DNA of 17,344 nucleotides from an uncultured Bacilli bacterium (GCA_947630865.1 CANRJE010000017.1:1-17344), one strand, 5' to 3'; shown: positions 1 through 7,996, numbered from the stretch's first letter. Made by a program: numbers and translations. The notes: generated from the letters alone by a model not told the origin.

Positions 1-33
1 TATCATATGTTAATTTTCATTTTAATGACTTAC

Positions 34-57
34 TTCCCGTATTTAAAAAAGCGGGAA
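34..57 (+). terminator. Hairpin at left edge, possible terminator
   Basis: Six perfect pairs, TTCCCG (34-39) with CGGGAA (52-57), enclose a 12-nt loop. The downstream side on the plus strand is T-rich but interrupted, so this is at best a weak terminator for a plus-strand gene left of the window. It is one of the few GC-rich pairings in an AT-rich intergenic stretch, so some structural role is likely. The rest of 1-138 shows no coding potential that I can support. Confidence 0.4.
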
Positions 58-92
58 CTTTCAAATTTATTTTTAGAGGAAAAAATAAGTTA

Positions 93-121
93 TTGTAAAA
101 AGTTTTAAAAAATGATAGACT
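93..121 (+). promoter_or_regulatory. Weak promoter candidate for the radical SAM gene
   Basis: TTGTAA (93-98) is separated by 17 bases from TAGACT (116-121), and a TG one base upstream of the latter makes an extended -10. The predicted transcription start, about 128, falls at the edge of the GGTGAT ribosome site (128-133). The leader would therefore be extremely short, which keeps confidence low. Confidence 0.3.
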
Positions 122-138
122 AACTCTGGTGATTTTAA

Positions 139-1074
139 ATGACTTGGGGTAATAATAAACGATATTATACTTTGGATTGTTTTTATAAAGAAAAATTTGG
201 CTCTAAAATTGCTAAAGTTAGTTTGAATGCTGGATTTACTTGTCCTAATCGTGACGGTACAAAAGGAGTAGGGGGATGTATTTATTGTTCTTCAAATTTA
301 AGTGGGGAATATGCTGGTAAAAAAGGTGAAGATATAAGAAAACAATTTGATGAAATTAAAAAAGTTATGTTACATAAATGGCCAACTGCTAAGTTTATTG
401 CTTATTTTCAAGCTGGTACTAATACTTATGCTGATGTTCTCGAATTAAAAGAAGTGTTTGAACCTATCTTGAATGAAAAAGATGTTGTTGGCATTAATAT
501 AGCTACACGTCCTGATGCAATAAGTAATGAATGTTTAGATTATTTAGAAGACCTTAACAAACGAACTTTTTTAACAATTGAGCTTGGTCTTCAAACAATT
601 CATGAAACAACAAGTATATTAATTAATAGATGCCACACTTTAAAAGAATTTCATGATATGGTTTTAGAATTAAGAAAAAGAAATATCAATGTTGTTGTTC
701 ATATTATAAATGGTCTACCTTATGAAACAAAAGAAATGATGTTAGAAACAGTTAAATATTTAAATCAATTAGATATAAATGGTATTAAAATTCATATGTT
801 ACATATTTTAAAAAACACTAAGTTAGAAAAAATGTATCAAAAAGAAAAGTTCCATGTTTTAACGAAAGATGAATACATTGATATTGTTGTTTCGGAATTA
901 GAATTATTAAGACCAGATATTGTTATTCATCGTATTACAGGTGACCCTAAAGTAGAAGATTTAATAGAACCTACTTGGTTAGTAAAAAAATTTGTCGTTT
1001 TAAATGATATTGATAAAGAATTAAAAAAAAGAAATACCTATCAAGGTAAATCTTTAGAAGTTAACGTTAAATAG
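139..1074 (+). CDS. TIGR01212-family radical SAM protein (YhcC/YtqA type)
   Basis: The 311-residue protein has the N-terminal Cys pattern of the TIGR01212 radical SAM family: C35, then 11 residues, C47, two residues, C50. This lies in the context TCPNRDG...GGCIYC and would hold the 4Fe-4S cluster that cleaves S-adenosylmethionine. Downstream family features include the FQAGTNTYA segment and the ATRPD and IELGLQT strands of the barrel. The length is normal for the family (about 300-320). The substrate is not known for the Bacillus (YtqA) and E. coli (YhcC) relatives, and nothing here reveals it. GGTGAT lies 5 bases before the ATG and supports the start. It is the only plus-strand gene in the window, convergent with the minus-strand block, and has its own downstream hairpin. 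Confidence 0.9.
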   Translation: MTWGNNKRYYTLDCFYKEKFGSKIAKVSLNAGFTCPNRDGTKGVGGCIYCSSNLSGEYAGKKGEDIRKQFDEIKKVMLHKWPTAKFIAYFQAGTNTYADVLELKEVFEPILNEKDVVGINIATRPDAISNECLDYLEDLNKRTFLTIELGLQTIHETTSILINRCHTLKEFHDMVLELRKRNINVVVHIINGLPYETKEMMLETVKYLNQLDINGIKIHMLHILKNTKLEKMYQKEKFHVLTKDEYIDIVVSELELLRPDIVIHRITGDPKVEDLIEPTWLVKKFVVLNDIDKELKKRNTYQGKSLEVNVK

Positions 1075-1097
1075 AATTTAAAGATTCTATTTTTTTC
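1069..1097 (+). terminator. Intrinsic terminator of the radical SAM gene
   Basis: A nine-pair stem, AAATAGAAT (1069-1077) with ATTCTATTT (1084-1092), has a six-base loop and runs into a plus-strand T tract. It contains the stop codons of both converging genes (1072-1074 on plus, 1087-1089 on minus). On the minus strand the tail is poor in T, so minus-strand termination here is uncertain. Confidence 0.75.
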
Positions 1098-1683
1098 TAT
1101 GTTCTTTTAATAAAAGTTCAATTAAGCTTGTCAATGAATAAATAATTATCGTGATAAGAATTGATAGTAAAAGTGTATTTTCAAATGGAGTAAAAATAGC
1201 AATAATAGTATTAGTTATCACAGTTATAATACAAGCAATAAATAAATATCCTTTTATTTTTATAACTTTTTCTATTTTTTCTTTTTTAAAATAATCTTTA
1301 TCTTTTGTAAATGTTCTTATTAATTCACATAAGAGAATAACGATAACTAACCACATAATTCTTTTTATTAAAGCCATCCAAACAAATGTAGTAACTTCAA
1401 TATCTAAAGCATTATGATTTTCAATTAAATCTCTATCATAATTTGTTGTTATATTATAAAGATATGAAAAATTTTCTTTGTCACTTTCATGAGTAAAACC
1501 AGCATCATAAAAAATTTCACTATAGGAAATATAATTTTCTCTATCAAAAAAATAAACTACTGTCTTTGTTGTAAAAACAACCGCTTCTAAAACATATCCT
1601 AAAAATAATATAAGTAAAAATAACACTTCAACAGATGTAATTAAAGTATTTAACCATAACCTCTTTTCTTTCTTCTTCTTCAT
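1087..1683 (-). CDS. Unrecognised four-pass membrane protein
   Basis: I do not recognise this 198-residue protein. It begins with a lysine-rich stretch (KKKKEKR) and has about four hydrophobic segments near residues 12-38, 98-124, 145-165 and 168-192. A polar loop at about 48-97 is rich in Tyr, Asp and Asn. The positive N-terminus suggests it lies in the cytoplasm, with the 48-97 loop outside. I chose ATG at 1683 over a GTG at 1710 because GGAGG lies 4 bases upstream of the ATG, whereas the longer version would translate through that ribosome site. It follows the terminator of the neighbouring zinc-ribbon gene and may have its own promoter. A small conserved membrane protein is the most I can say. 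Confidence 0.75.
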   Translation of the reverse strand: MKKKKEKRLWLNTLITSVEVLFLLILFLGYVLEAVVFTTKTVVYFFDRENYISYSEIFYDAGFTHESDKENFSYLYNITTNYDRDLIENHNALDIEVTTFVWMALIKRIMWLVIVILLCELIRTFTKDKDYFKKEKIEKVIKIKGYLFIACIITVITNTIIAIFTPFENTLLLSILITIIIYSLTSLIELLLKEHRKK

Positions 1684-1695
1684 GATTCCTCCGTA

Positions 1696-1724
1696 ATTAT
1701 AAAATAACACAAAATAGTTTTAAA
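1696..1724 (-). promoter_or_regulatory. Possible promoter of the four-pass membrane protein gene
   Basis: A perfect minus-strand TATAAT (1696-1701) lies 17 bases downstream of TTTAAA (1719-1724, four of six matches to TTGACA). It sits just past the terminator of the upstream gene. The predicted start site falls inside the GGAGG ribosome site, so either the leader is almost absent or this -10 is a chance match. Confidence 0.4.
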
Positions 1725-1728
1725 GACA

Positions 1729-1753
1729 AGAAAAAAAGATAACACAAGTTATC
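1729..1753 (-). terminator. Intrinsic terminator of zinc-ribbon membrane gene, copy A
   Basis: On the minus strand GATAAC (1753-1748), a four-base loop and GTTATC (1743-1738) are followed by seven T residues (1737-1731). The stem begins at the stop codon. The layout is nearly the same as the terminator of the paralogue at 2706-2736. Confidence 0.85.
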
Positions 1754-2430
1754 TATTCAACAGGAGTTCCACATTTAGAACAAAATTTCATATCTTTTTC
1801 TAATTTTTGTCCACAGTTAGCACAATAATGCACTTTTGAGTCTTTTGATTTTGTTTTTTCTTCTTTATCATTATCATTCAAATCCTCATCTTCTTCTAAT
1901 TCATTAGTTTCAGTATCTGCTATTCTTGCTTTTCCAGTTATTTTTTTTCTCATAAAGAAAATAATTGTTCCCCCAAGATTGAAGCCAAAGAAACCTGATA
2001 AAATTGCTATTAAAGTTGCTTTTTCTTTGATTTCTTTTTTCATAACATTATATAATGCTATAGCTACTAAGACACTTACAGCTATTGAAATTAAATAACT
2101 TAATGTACCAGAAGAAATTGAAGCAATACTATTTTTAAAAATTAAATTTTCTATATTACCTAAAGAAGACACTAAAATGCTTCCTAGACTTAAACCAAAT
2201 GTTATCCATATTAAATATGGTTTCTTTTTTGATTTAGGTAAATATAAATCGTATCCTAACTTTCCTATTAAATAAATATTAGCATATGGTATAAAAGCTA
2301 TCCATGGTCTAGGAAAGTTATTCTTTTTTGCTAAATCCATTATTCCTAATGAACCTAAAACATATAATGCAATAGCAATTCCAATAAAAATAATTAATAA
2401 AAAGATTAATATTATTCCTATAAAAAACAT
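1753..2430 (-). CDS. Membrane protein with C-terminal zinc ribbon, copy A
   Basis: This 225-residue protein has an N-terminal membrane segment (about 2-28). A conserved block follows, with LAKKNN, PW, FIPYAN and LIGKLG, then three or so further membrane segments (about 72-90, 107-130 and 140-162). A very acidic and lysine-rich linker (about 170-198) leads to a C-terminal zinc ribbon with C203, C206, C217 and C220. The same design and conserved block occur in the neighbouring gene at 2736-3350, so the two are tandem paralogues. The ribosome site GAGGAGG is ideal for the ATG at 2430. The family is common in Bacillota, often annotated only as zinc-ribbon domain protein. I know of no established function. 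The ribbon would face the cytoplasm if the short N-terminus is outside. Confidence 0.85.
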   Translation of the reverse strand: MFFIGIILIFLLIIFIGIAIALYVLGSLGIMDLAKKNNFPRPWIAFIPYANIYLIGKLGYDLYLPKSKKKPYLIWITFGLSLGSILVSSLGNIENLIFKNSIASISSGTLSYLISIAVSVLVAIALYNVMKKEIKEKATLIAILSGFFGFNLGGTIIFFMRKKITGKARIADTETNELEEDEDLNDNDKEEKTKSKDSKVHYCANCGQKLEKDMKFCSKCGTPVE

Positions 2431-2441
2431 ATTTTTCCTCC

Positions 2442-2476
2442 TCTATACTTTGACTTTCACCTAATTTTCAAAGTAT
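2442..2476 (-). promoter_or_regulatory. Nine-base inverted repeat over a candidate promoter of copy A
   Basis: ATACTTTGA (2445-2453) and TCAAAGTAT (2468-2476) are perfect inverted repeats separated by 14 bases. On the minus strand, TTGAAA (2466-2471) and TATAGA (2442-2447), 18 bases apart, could be -35 and -10 elements, and the repeat arms lie over both. The ribosome site is immediately downstream. The repeat could be an operator, or an RNA hairpin next to the ribosome site if transcription starts farther upstream. Confidence 0.4.
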
Positions 2477-2705
2477 CACAATTAATTTTATGTTAAAAGA
2501 AAATTTTAATTAAAATTATCTTTACATAAAAAATATCACAAAAAGAAAAGAAAAACAAGAAAAATAAATATTTTTTTTAAATCATAAAAAAAGAATATAT
2601 AAAAACTAATTTTACTACAATATTATTAATTAAATTCATTGTCATTTGTATATTAATTTTTCTATATTTCTTTTTTAATTAACTTAATAACTTTTCTATA
2701 TGCAA
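2477..2705. other. AT-rich intergenic stretch between the two zinc-ribbon paralogues
   Basis: Together with the repeat and terminator beside it, this makes a gap of about 305 bases without a gene. It is almost purely A and T, with A-tracts and T-tracts. I see no open frame with a ribosome site and no tRNA-like or riboswitch-like fold. One minus-strand promoter-like pair, ATGACA to TATTGT with 17 bases between them, lies around 2617-2645, but such matches are expected by chance here. Confidence 0.5.
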
Positions 2706-2736
2706 GAAAAAAGATAACTAAAATTATCTAGTTATC
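2706..2736 (-). terminator. Intrinsic terminator of zinc-ribbon membrane gene, copy B
   Basis: On the minus strand GATAACTA (2736-2729), an eight-base loop and TAGTTATC (2720-2713) are followed by six T residues (2712-2707). It closes the long operon that starts at parA. It resembles the terminator of copy A at 1729-1753 in stem start, T tract and position relative to the stop codon. Confidence 0.85.
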
Positions 2737-3350
2737 TACTCAACAGAATTTCCACAATTTGGACAGAATTTAGTATCTTTTTTCAATTTACTACCACAAC
2801 TTGGACAAAACTTAACATTTTCATCTTTAGAAGAAACTTCTGATTTTACTTCATTAGTATTATTAGTTGAACTATAATTTGAAGAACCTTTTAAATTTTT
2901 CTTATTAGAAAGAACAATAATTCCTAAAGCTAGTAAACCAAAAATTGCAACTAAAACAGTATATAAAACTACTTTATCTGGTCGTTCTTCTTTGAAAATA
3001 TTATAGAATGCTATAGCTACAAAAACTGTTAAAGCAATTGAGCACATTGTTCCTATAACTCCTGAAAAGAATACTTTAGCAATTGCTACTCCAAGAGTAA
3101 CCCAAGTTAACGCTTCCATTTTCTTTTCTTTTGGTGGATAAACTTCAAATCCTAATTTTCCTAATAAGTAATAATTAGCACAAGGAATCCAAGCTAACCA
3201 TGGATTAGGTATATTATTTTTTTTAGCTAACTCCATTATTGATAAAGCTCCTAATACATATATTGCAATAATAAAAGCTAATAGTAAAAATACTACGACT
3301 AACCCCATACCAGCTATTGCAACTGGCCATCCACTTACATAATCTTCCAT
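2736..3350 (-). CDS. Membrane protein with C-terminal zinc ribbon, copy B
   Basis: The 204-residue protein is a paralogue of the product of 1753-2430. It has an N-terminal membrane segment (about 10-34), then the shared block LAKKNN, NPW, WIPCAN and LLGKLG, further membrane segments (about 80-97, 101-117 and 126-146), and a Ser/Asn-rich linker (about 150-175). The zinc ribbon has C182, C185, C196 and C199. Compared with copy A the linker is neutral rather than acidic, and the N-terminus is about eight residues longer. The start has an AAAGGAG site. The gene begins 17 bases after the ychF stop, so it is most likely the last gene of the parA operon. No function is established. Confidence 0.85.
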   Translation of the reverse strand: MEDYVSGWPVAIAGMGLVVVFLLLAFIIAIYVLGALSIMELAKKNNIPNPWLAWIPCANYYLLGKLGFEVYPPKEKKMEALTWVTLGVAIAKVFFSGVIGTMCSIALTVFVAIAFYNIFKEERPDKVVLYTVLVAIFGLLALGIIVLSNKKNLKGSSNYSSTNNTNEVKSEVSSKDENVKFCPSCGSKLKKDTKFCPNCGNSVE

Positions 3351-3367
3351 TTTTTACTCCTTTCCTT

Positions 3368-4468
3368 TTATCTATTAAAGCGAAAATGACAAATATCGCC
3401 ATCTTTCACTAAATAGTCCTTTCCTTCAATTCGAAGCTTTCCAGCTTCTTTTACTTTTATTTCACTACCACAAGCAATTAAATCATCATAACTCATAACT
3501 TCTGCTTTGATAAATCCATCTCTAAAATCTGTGTGAATAATACCAGCACAATCTCTTGCATTCATTCCATCTTTATAAGTCCAGGCTCTAACTTCATCTG
3601 AACCAACTGTAAAATATGTTTTTAATCCTAGAATCTCGTAAGTTGCATTTATTAATTCATCTAAACCACTTGATTTAACACCTAGCATCTCTAACATTTC
3701 ATTTTTCTCTTCAATTGATAACTCTGATAGTTCACTTTCAACTTTAGCACACATTTTAATTACTTTTATTTTATCATCTTGCAAGTATTCTTTTAAAGCT
3801 GTTACATAATTATTATCAGGAAGAGCTAATTCATCTTCCTTAATATTAGCTAAATAAATTATAGGTTTCATTGTTAAAAATTGAAATGATTTTATTTTTT
3901 GCTTTTCATCATCACTAAAATCAATATCCCTTAAAGGAATTGCATGTTCTAAAGCATCTTTTGCTTTAGTTAAAGCTGAAACTTCAACTAAAGAATCGGC
4001 ATCTTTTGTTGTCATAGCCTTTTTATAAACTTTATCAAGACGATTAGTAACAATTTCCAAATCACTTATGGTAAGTTCTAAATTAATAATATCAACATCT
4101 CTTACTGGATCACAGCCCCCTTCGACATGAATAATATTTGAATCATCAAAACATCTAACAACTTCAACAATTGCATCTACTTCTCTTATATGTGATAAGA
4201 ATTTATTTCCTAAACCTTCTCCAGTTGATGCACCTTTTACAAGTCCTGCAATATCTGTAAACTCATAACTTGCTAAAATTAAACGTTCAGGCATATACAT
4301 TTCATTTAATACGTCCATCCTTTTATCAGGTACATTTACAATACCAACATTAGGATCAATTGTTGCAAAAGGATAATTTGCTGCTAAAATATTTTGCTTG
4401 GTAATAGCATTGAATAGGGTAGATTTTCCAACATTTGGAAGCCCTACAATTCCTGCTTTTAAACTCAT
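3368..4468 (-). CDS. ychF: Ribosome-binding ATPase YchF (EngD, OLA1 family)
   Basis: This is a full-length 366-residue member of the Obg-like P-loop family. The Walker A/G1 motif is GLPNVGKST (9-17) and the G3 region is DIAGLVKGAS (72-81). The G4 position reads NIKE (208-211), the NxxE form that makes YchF prefer ATP to GTP. A coiled-coil helical insert covers about 130-175, and the TGS domain is at about 282-366. The family binds ribosomes and is linked to stress and translation control. Its place next to the spo0J region matches Bacillus. The TAAGGAGG ribosome site overlaps the stop codon of the upstream transporter gene, so translation of the two is probably coupled. Confidence 0.97.
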   Translation of the reverse strand: MSLKAGIVGLPNVGKSTLFNAITKQNILAANYPFATIDPNVGIVNVPDKRMDVLNEMYMPERLILASYEFTDIAGLVKGASTGEGLGNKFLSHIREVDAIVEVVRCFDDSNIIHVEGGCDPVRDVDIINLELTISDLEIVTNRLDKVYKKAMTTKDADSLVEVSALTKAKDALEHAIPLRDIDFSDDEKQKIKSFQFLTMKPIIYLANIKEDELALPDNNYVTALKEYLQDDKIKVIKMCAKVESELSELSIEEKNEMLEMLGVKSSGLDELINATYEILGLKTYFTVGSDEVRAWTYKDGMNARDCAGIIHTDFRDGFIKAEVMSYDDLIACGSEIKVKEAGKLRIEGKDYLVKDGDICHFRFNR

Positions 4469-4477
4469 ATTCCCTCC

Positions 4478-6076
4478 TTACACAGTTGGATATACTCCTG
4501 GTCCAATTGGTAATCCTATTATATACCAACCAATTAAAAGTATCAACCATGTAAATGAAATTATTAAACAATATGGCATTACAAGTTTAATTGTTCCCAA
4601 AATTCCAATTGGATTATTTTTATCTTTATTATAAATATTTAAATAAGCAACTAATATAACAAAGAAAGCTGATAAAGGAGTAATTCCATTTGTCATAGAA
4701 TCAGAGGCCCTCAACACAAATTGCAAAAACTGTGGCGAAATATTAAATTGCATTAATGGAGGAACAATAACTGGAGCTAAAATCATCCATTTGGCAGAAG
4801 GTGTTGTAAGAAACAAGTTAGCTAAAGCAATTAAAAGAATTGAAATTATTAGAAGAGCGATACCTCCAAATGAAATACTATCAATCACATTAGCAACTAT
4901 TCCAGTTAATATTGTACCAATATTAGTTTTTCTAAATATTAAAATAAATTGAGCAGCAACAAAGATAAGAATTAAAACTCCACCTAAATTTTTTAAATCT
5001 TCTTTGCAACCTTCGAAGACATCTCGATCGTTTTTAAATTTTTTAGAGCCAAAACCATAAGCAAGACCAGTTACAATAAACATCAAAGACATCATATATG
5101 TAAAACCATCTTGGAAATAAGAATTATCTCCAAAAATTTGTTTTAAATAAGTAGTTTCATTCATATCAAGAAGCATTCCTGATAAAGGAAGATTAGGAAT
5201 AACAGAATATACAAATAAAACAAACATGACAATAAAAGCAATTAAAGCAAATTTTAAGCCACGAGATTCCTTGTATTCCGTATTAAGTCTTTCTTGTTCT
5301 ATATCATCATTATTAATAACTTCAACCATTTCTGTTGTTTCAGATGCTTCAAGAACTTTTTTAGTCTTATGAAACTTAGGTACAATAATTTTTTCAACAA
5401 TTATCGTTCCAACTATTGATAGAATAATCGTTGATGCAATCATTATAAATAAATTAGATAATAAACTTACATGGTAACTACTATCAACAAGTCTTGCCGC
5501 ACTAGTTGTATATGGTATTAAAGAAACTTCTGCTGAACCAGCAAATATTGTTGTTCCAGAACCAAAAGCAACTCCACAAAAAGCTGCTAATACTCCAGCC
5601 ATTGGATTTCTTCCTTTTGCTTCAAAGATACTAGCTGCAAGAGGTATTAATATTACATAACCTGTATCATTAATAATTGTTGAAATTGTACCAATTAATA
5701 TTATGAGAAAAGTTATTATTCGATTATCTATTTTTGAAAATATTTTTTTATTTACTAAATCTAAAAAACCACTTGAAGACATCACTGATATTCCAATAGC
5801 CATTATAATAAACATACTAAGAGGAGCAAAACTAATAAAATTAGTTGCTGCATTACTAATAGCATATTTCAATCCATCAAAATTAAAAAGATTTTCAACT
5901 TGAACAGTATTTTGAACTATTGATAAATCAGTTGGATTTATTGTACTATAAGTTGTTTGAAATTTAAAACCACTTAAAATTCCACTAATTATCATTGTTA
6001 AAAGTATTAGTATTAAATATAAAGTTGCTGGATGAAATTTAGGTCTTTTTAATCTTAATTTTTTCTTTTTATTCAT
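4478..6076 (-). CDS. AbgT-family transporter
   Basis: A 532-residue integral membrane protein with about 12 hydrophobic segments. It carries typical AbgT-family stretches: FAPLSMFIIMAIGISVMSSSG near the N-terminus, GSGTTIFAGSAEVSLIP in the first half, and LANLFLTTPSAKWMILAPVIVP with SDSMTNGITPLSAFFVILVA toward the C-terminus. Family members export sulfonamides or take up p-aminobenzoyl-glutamate, a folate breakdown product; the substrate here is not shown. I chose ATG 6076 over GTG 6088 because the GTGGTGAT ribosome site is then upstream rather than inside the gene. The start overlaps the end of the DUF951 gene by 8 bases, and its stop lies in the ychF ribosome site, so it is fully embedded in the operon. 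Confidence 0.9.
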   Translation of the reverse strand: MNKKKKLRLKRPKFHPATLYLILILLTMIISGILSGFKFQTTYSTINPTDLSIVQNTVQVENLFNFDGLKYAISNAATNFISFAPLSMFIIMAIGISVMSSSGFLDLVNKKIFSKIDNRIITFLIILIGTISTIINDTGYVILIPLAASIFEAKGRNPMAGVLAAFCGVAFGSGTTIFAGSAEVSLIPYTTSAARLVDSSYHVSLLSNLFIMIASTIILSIVGTIIVEKIIVPKFHKTKKVLEASETTEMVEVINNDDIEQERLNTEYKESRGLKFALIAFIVMFVLFVYSVIPNLPLSGMLLDMNETTYLKQIFGDNSYFQDGFTYMMSLMFIVTGLAYGFGSKKFKNDRDVFEGCKEDLKNLGGVLILIFVAAQFILIFRKTNIGTILTGIVANVIDSISFGGIALLIISILLIALANLFLTTPSAKWMILAPVIVPPLMQFNISPQFLQFVLRASDSMTNGITPLSAFFVILVAYLNIYNKDKNNPIGILGTIKLVMPYCLIISFTWLILLIGWYIIGLPIGPGVYPTV

Positions 6077-6275
6077 TTTTATCACCACTAAAAGAAATTA
6101 TTTTTTTTATTTTTTTATTAAATTCTACCCGAGGTAACATAACAACATGCCCACAATTTAAACATTTTATTTTAATATCAGCACCAAGTCTTACAACACT
6201 CCAATCATTAGCACCACAAGGATGTGGTTTTTTCATTGTAAGTCTAGTACCTATATCATATTTTTTTTCTTCCAT
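6069..6275 (-). CDS. DUF951 protein (YyzM-like), small zinc-binding candidate
   Basis: A 68-residue protein of the DUF951 family, recognised by MKKPHPCG at 14-21, GADIKIKC (31-38), CGH (41-43) and VMLPR (45-49). C20, C38 and C41 with H18 or H43 could bind a metal; this is inferred from their spacing. In Bacillus the equivalent yyzM gene also lies between spo0J and ychF. The function is unknown, although nucleic-acid association has been suggested by the fold. It starts 3 bases after parB and has only a weak ribosome site, so it probably depends on coupled translation. Its end overlaps the transporter gene by 8 bases. Confidence 0.9.
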   Translation of the reverse strand: MEEKKYDIGTRLTMKKPHPCGANDWSVVRLGADIKIKCLNCGHVVMLPRVEFNKKIKKIISFSGDKNE

Positions 6276-6278
6276 AAA

Positions 6279-7163
6279 CTACTCACTTATTTTAAGAATA
6301 TCCATAATTCGATTAAAATCATTTAAATCTTGGAAATTAATCTCGATTTTTGTCCCCCGTACTCGAACCTTTGTACCTAATTTTTCACATAAAAGTTCCT
6401 GAATATATTTATATGTTTTTAACTCTTCTGTTTCATGTCTTTCCATTTTATTACGTTTTTCAACTGTTTTATCTTGAGAAAGTTCTTCAATTTGACCACT
6501 TGTTAAACCTTCATTGATAATTCGATCAGCTAATTCTTCAACTTTAGCAACATCACTTATTTTACTTAAAGTTCGTGCATGAGTCATAGGTATTTTTCTT
6601 GCTATAACTAATTCTTTAACAGAATCAGGAAGATTTAAAAGACCAACCATATTGGTTACATAACTTCTACTTTTTCCTATTCTTTGGGCTAATTGTTCAT
6701 GATTAAGTCCTTTAGCTGCCATTAAACTTTGATAAGCTAAAGCTTCTTCAATTGGATTTAAATCTTCTCTTTGTAAGTTTTCAAGTAAAGCTATTTCCAT
6801 CATTTCTTGATCATTAAAATCTCTAACAATAGCAGGAATTGTTGTTTTACCTGCTAGTTTACTAGCTTTAACACGTCTTTCTCCAGCTACTATTTCATAA
6901 CCTTTAATACTTCTTTTTACTATAATAGGTTGAAATACTCCATGTTCTTTAATTGATTCAGCTAGTTCTTCTAAAGCTTCTTGCTCGAAAACTTTTCTTG
7001 GTTGATAAGGATTACTTCTTAATTCATCTATATTTACTTCAACTATTTCTTCTTTTGGGGTTTCTTCAATTATTTCTTGTTCCAAAGTATCTATATCTAA
7101 TACTTCAGCTGAAAATAATTCTTCTAAACCTTTTCCTAATGCTCTTCTTCTAGGCGTTTCCAT
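6279..7163 (-). CDS. parB: Chromosome partitioning protein ParB (Spo0J)
   Basis: A 294-residue CTP-dependent DNA clamp that loads at parS and works with ParA in origin segregation. The N-terminus RALGKGLEELF (7-17) is the usual ParA-stimulating segment. The CTP-binding fold includes GERR (94-97) and the ENLQREDLNPIEEA motif (128-141). The helix-turn-helix for parS is at about 154-175, and the C-terminal dimer domain is at about 238-294. All domains and linkers have normal lengths, unlike the Noc paralogue nearby. The start overlaps the parA end by 14 bases, with a GGAAGTGAT ribosome site inside parA. I see no full parS site in this window. Confidence 0.97.
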   Translation of the reverse strand: METPRRRALGKGLEELFSAEVLDIDTLEQEIIEETPKEEIVEVNIDELRSNPYQPRKVFEQEALEELAESIKEHGVFQPIIVKRSIKGYEIVAGERRVKASKLAGKTTIPAIVRDFNDQEMMEIALLENLQREDLNPIEEALAYQSLMAAKGLNHEQLAQRIGKSRSYVTNMVGLLNLPDSVKELVIARKIPMTHARTLSKISDVAKVEELADRIINEGLTSGQIEELSQDKTVEKRNKMERHETEELKTYKYIQELLCEKLGTKVRVRGTKIEINFQDLNDFNRIMDILKISE

Positions 7164-7935
7164 TACGAATAATCACTTCCTTTGCTAAATTTATATAGGC
7201 TTCACTGCCTTTACTTTTAGGATCATAAGCAACAATTGGTTTGCCGTGACTTGGAGCTTCTGCTAATCTTATTAATCTTGGTATTATTGTTTCATAAACT
7301 CTATCTTTAAAGTAACTTCTTATTTCTTCAATAACATCAAGCCCTAAATTTGACTTTGATAACATTGTCAATAAAACTCCTTCTATTTCTAGTTTAGGAT
7401 TTAAATTCTTTTGAGCTAACATAATTGTATTTAATAATTGAGTAATTCCTTCAAGGGCATAAAATTCACATTGAACTGGAATTAAAACAGAGTTACTTGC
7501 TGTTAGAGCATTAGTTGTTATCATACCCAAACTTGGAGGACAATCAATGATAATATAATCATAATCATCTTTTATTAATTCTATTTTATTTTTTAATTGA
7601 TGAGATCTTTTAAAAGCTGGATCAGTTTTACCTTTTTCAATTAATTCTATATCAATTCCAGCTAATTGAATAGTTGCTGGTATAATATCTAAATTTTTAA
7701 ATTCTGTTTTTACAATGATTTCAGAAGCTATTGCTGTATCTCTCAATAAATCATAGACACTTTTTTTTATATCTCCTTTATTAATTCCGACCCCCGTTGT
7801 TGCATTACCTTGTGGATCAAGATCAATAAGTAAAACATGTTTTCCTAGTAAGGCTAAACTTGCTGATAAATTAATGCTAGTTGTTGTCTTGCCAACTCCT
7901 CCTTTTTGATTTACTAATGAAATAATTTTTCCCAT
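7150..7935 (-). CDS. parA: Chromosome partitioning ATPase ParA (Soj)
   Basis: A 261-residue ParA/MinD-type ATPase. It has the deviant Walker A KGGVGKTT (11-18) with the signature lysine K11, Walker A' around LIDLDPQGN (36-44), and the Walker B strand YIIIDCPPSLG. It dimerises on nucleoid DNA with ATP, is turned over by ParB, and in Bacillus also controls DnaA. I chose ATG 7935 rather than GTG 7944 because GAAGGTGG then sits 5 bases upstream as ribosome site, and the protein starts at the usual MGKIISL. It is the first gene of the operon, with its own promoter behind the noc terminator. Confidence 0.97.
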   Translation of the reverse strand: MGKIISLVNQKGGVGKTTTSINLSASLALLGKHVLLIDLDPQGNATTGVGINKGDIKKSVYDLLRDTAIASEIIVKTEFKNLDIIPATIQLAGIDIELIEKGKTDPAFKRSHQLKNKIELIKDDYDYIIIDCPPSLGMITTNALTASNSVLIPVQCEFYALEGITQLLNTIMLAQKNLNPKLEIEGVLLTMLSKSNLGLDVIEEIRSYFKDRVYETIIPRLIRLAEAPSHGKPIVAYDPKSKGSEAYINLAKEVIIRNGNA

Positions 7936-7966
7936 CTTTACCACCTTCTATTTATGCCACAAATCT

Positions 7967-7995
7967 ATTCTATCAAAAATAAAAGAAATAAGCAA
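7967..7995 (-). promoter_or_regulatory. Promoter of the parA operon
   Basis: TAGAAT (7967-7972) is preceded by TGA, giving an extended -10. TTGCTT (7990-7995) is 17 bases upstream, a weak -35. The predicted start is about 31 bases before the parA ATG, and the element lies just downstream of two hairpins that would end noc transcription. Confidence 0.6.
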
Positions 7996-7996
7996 A

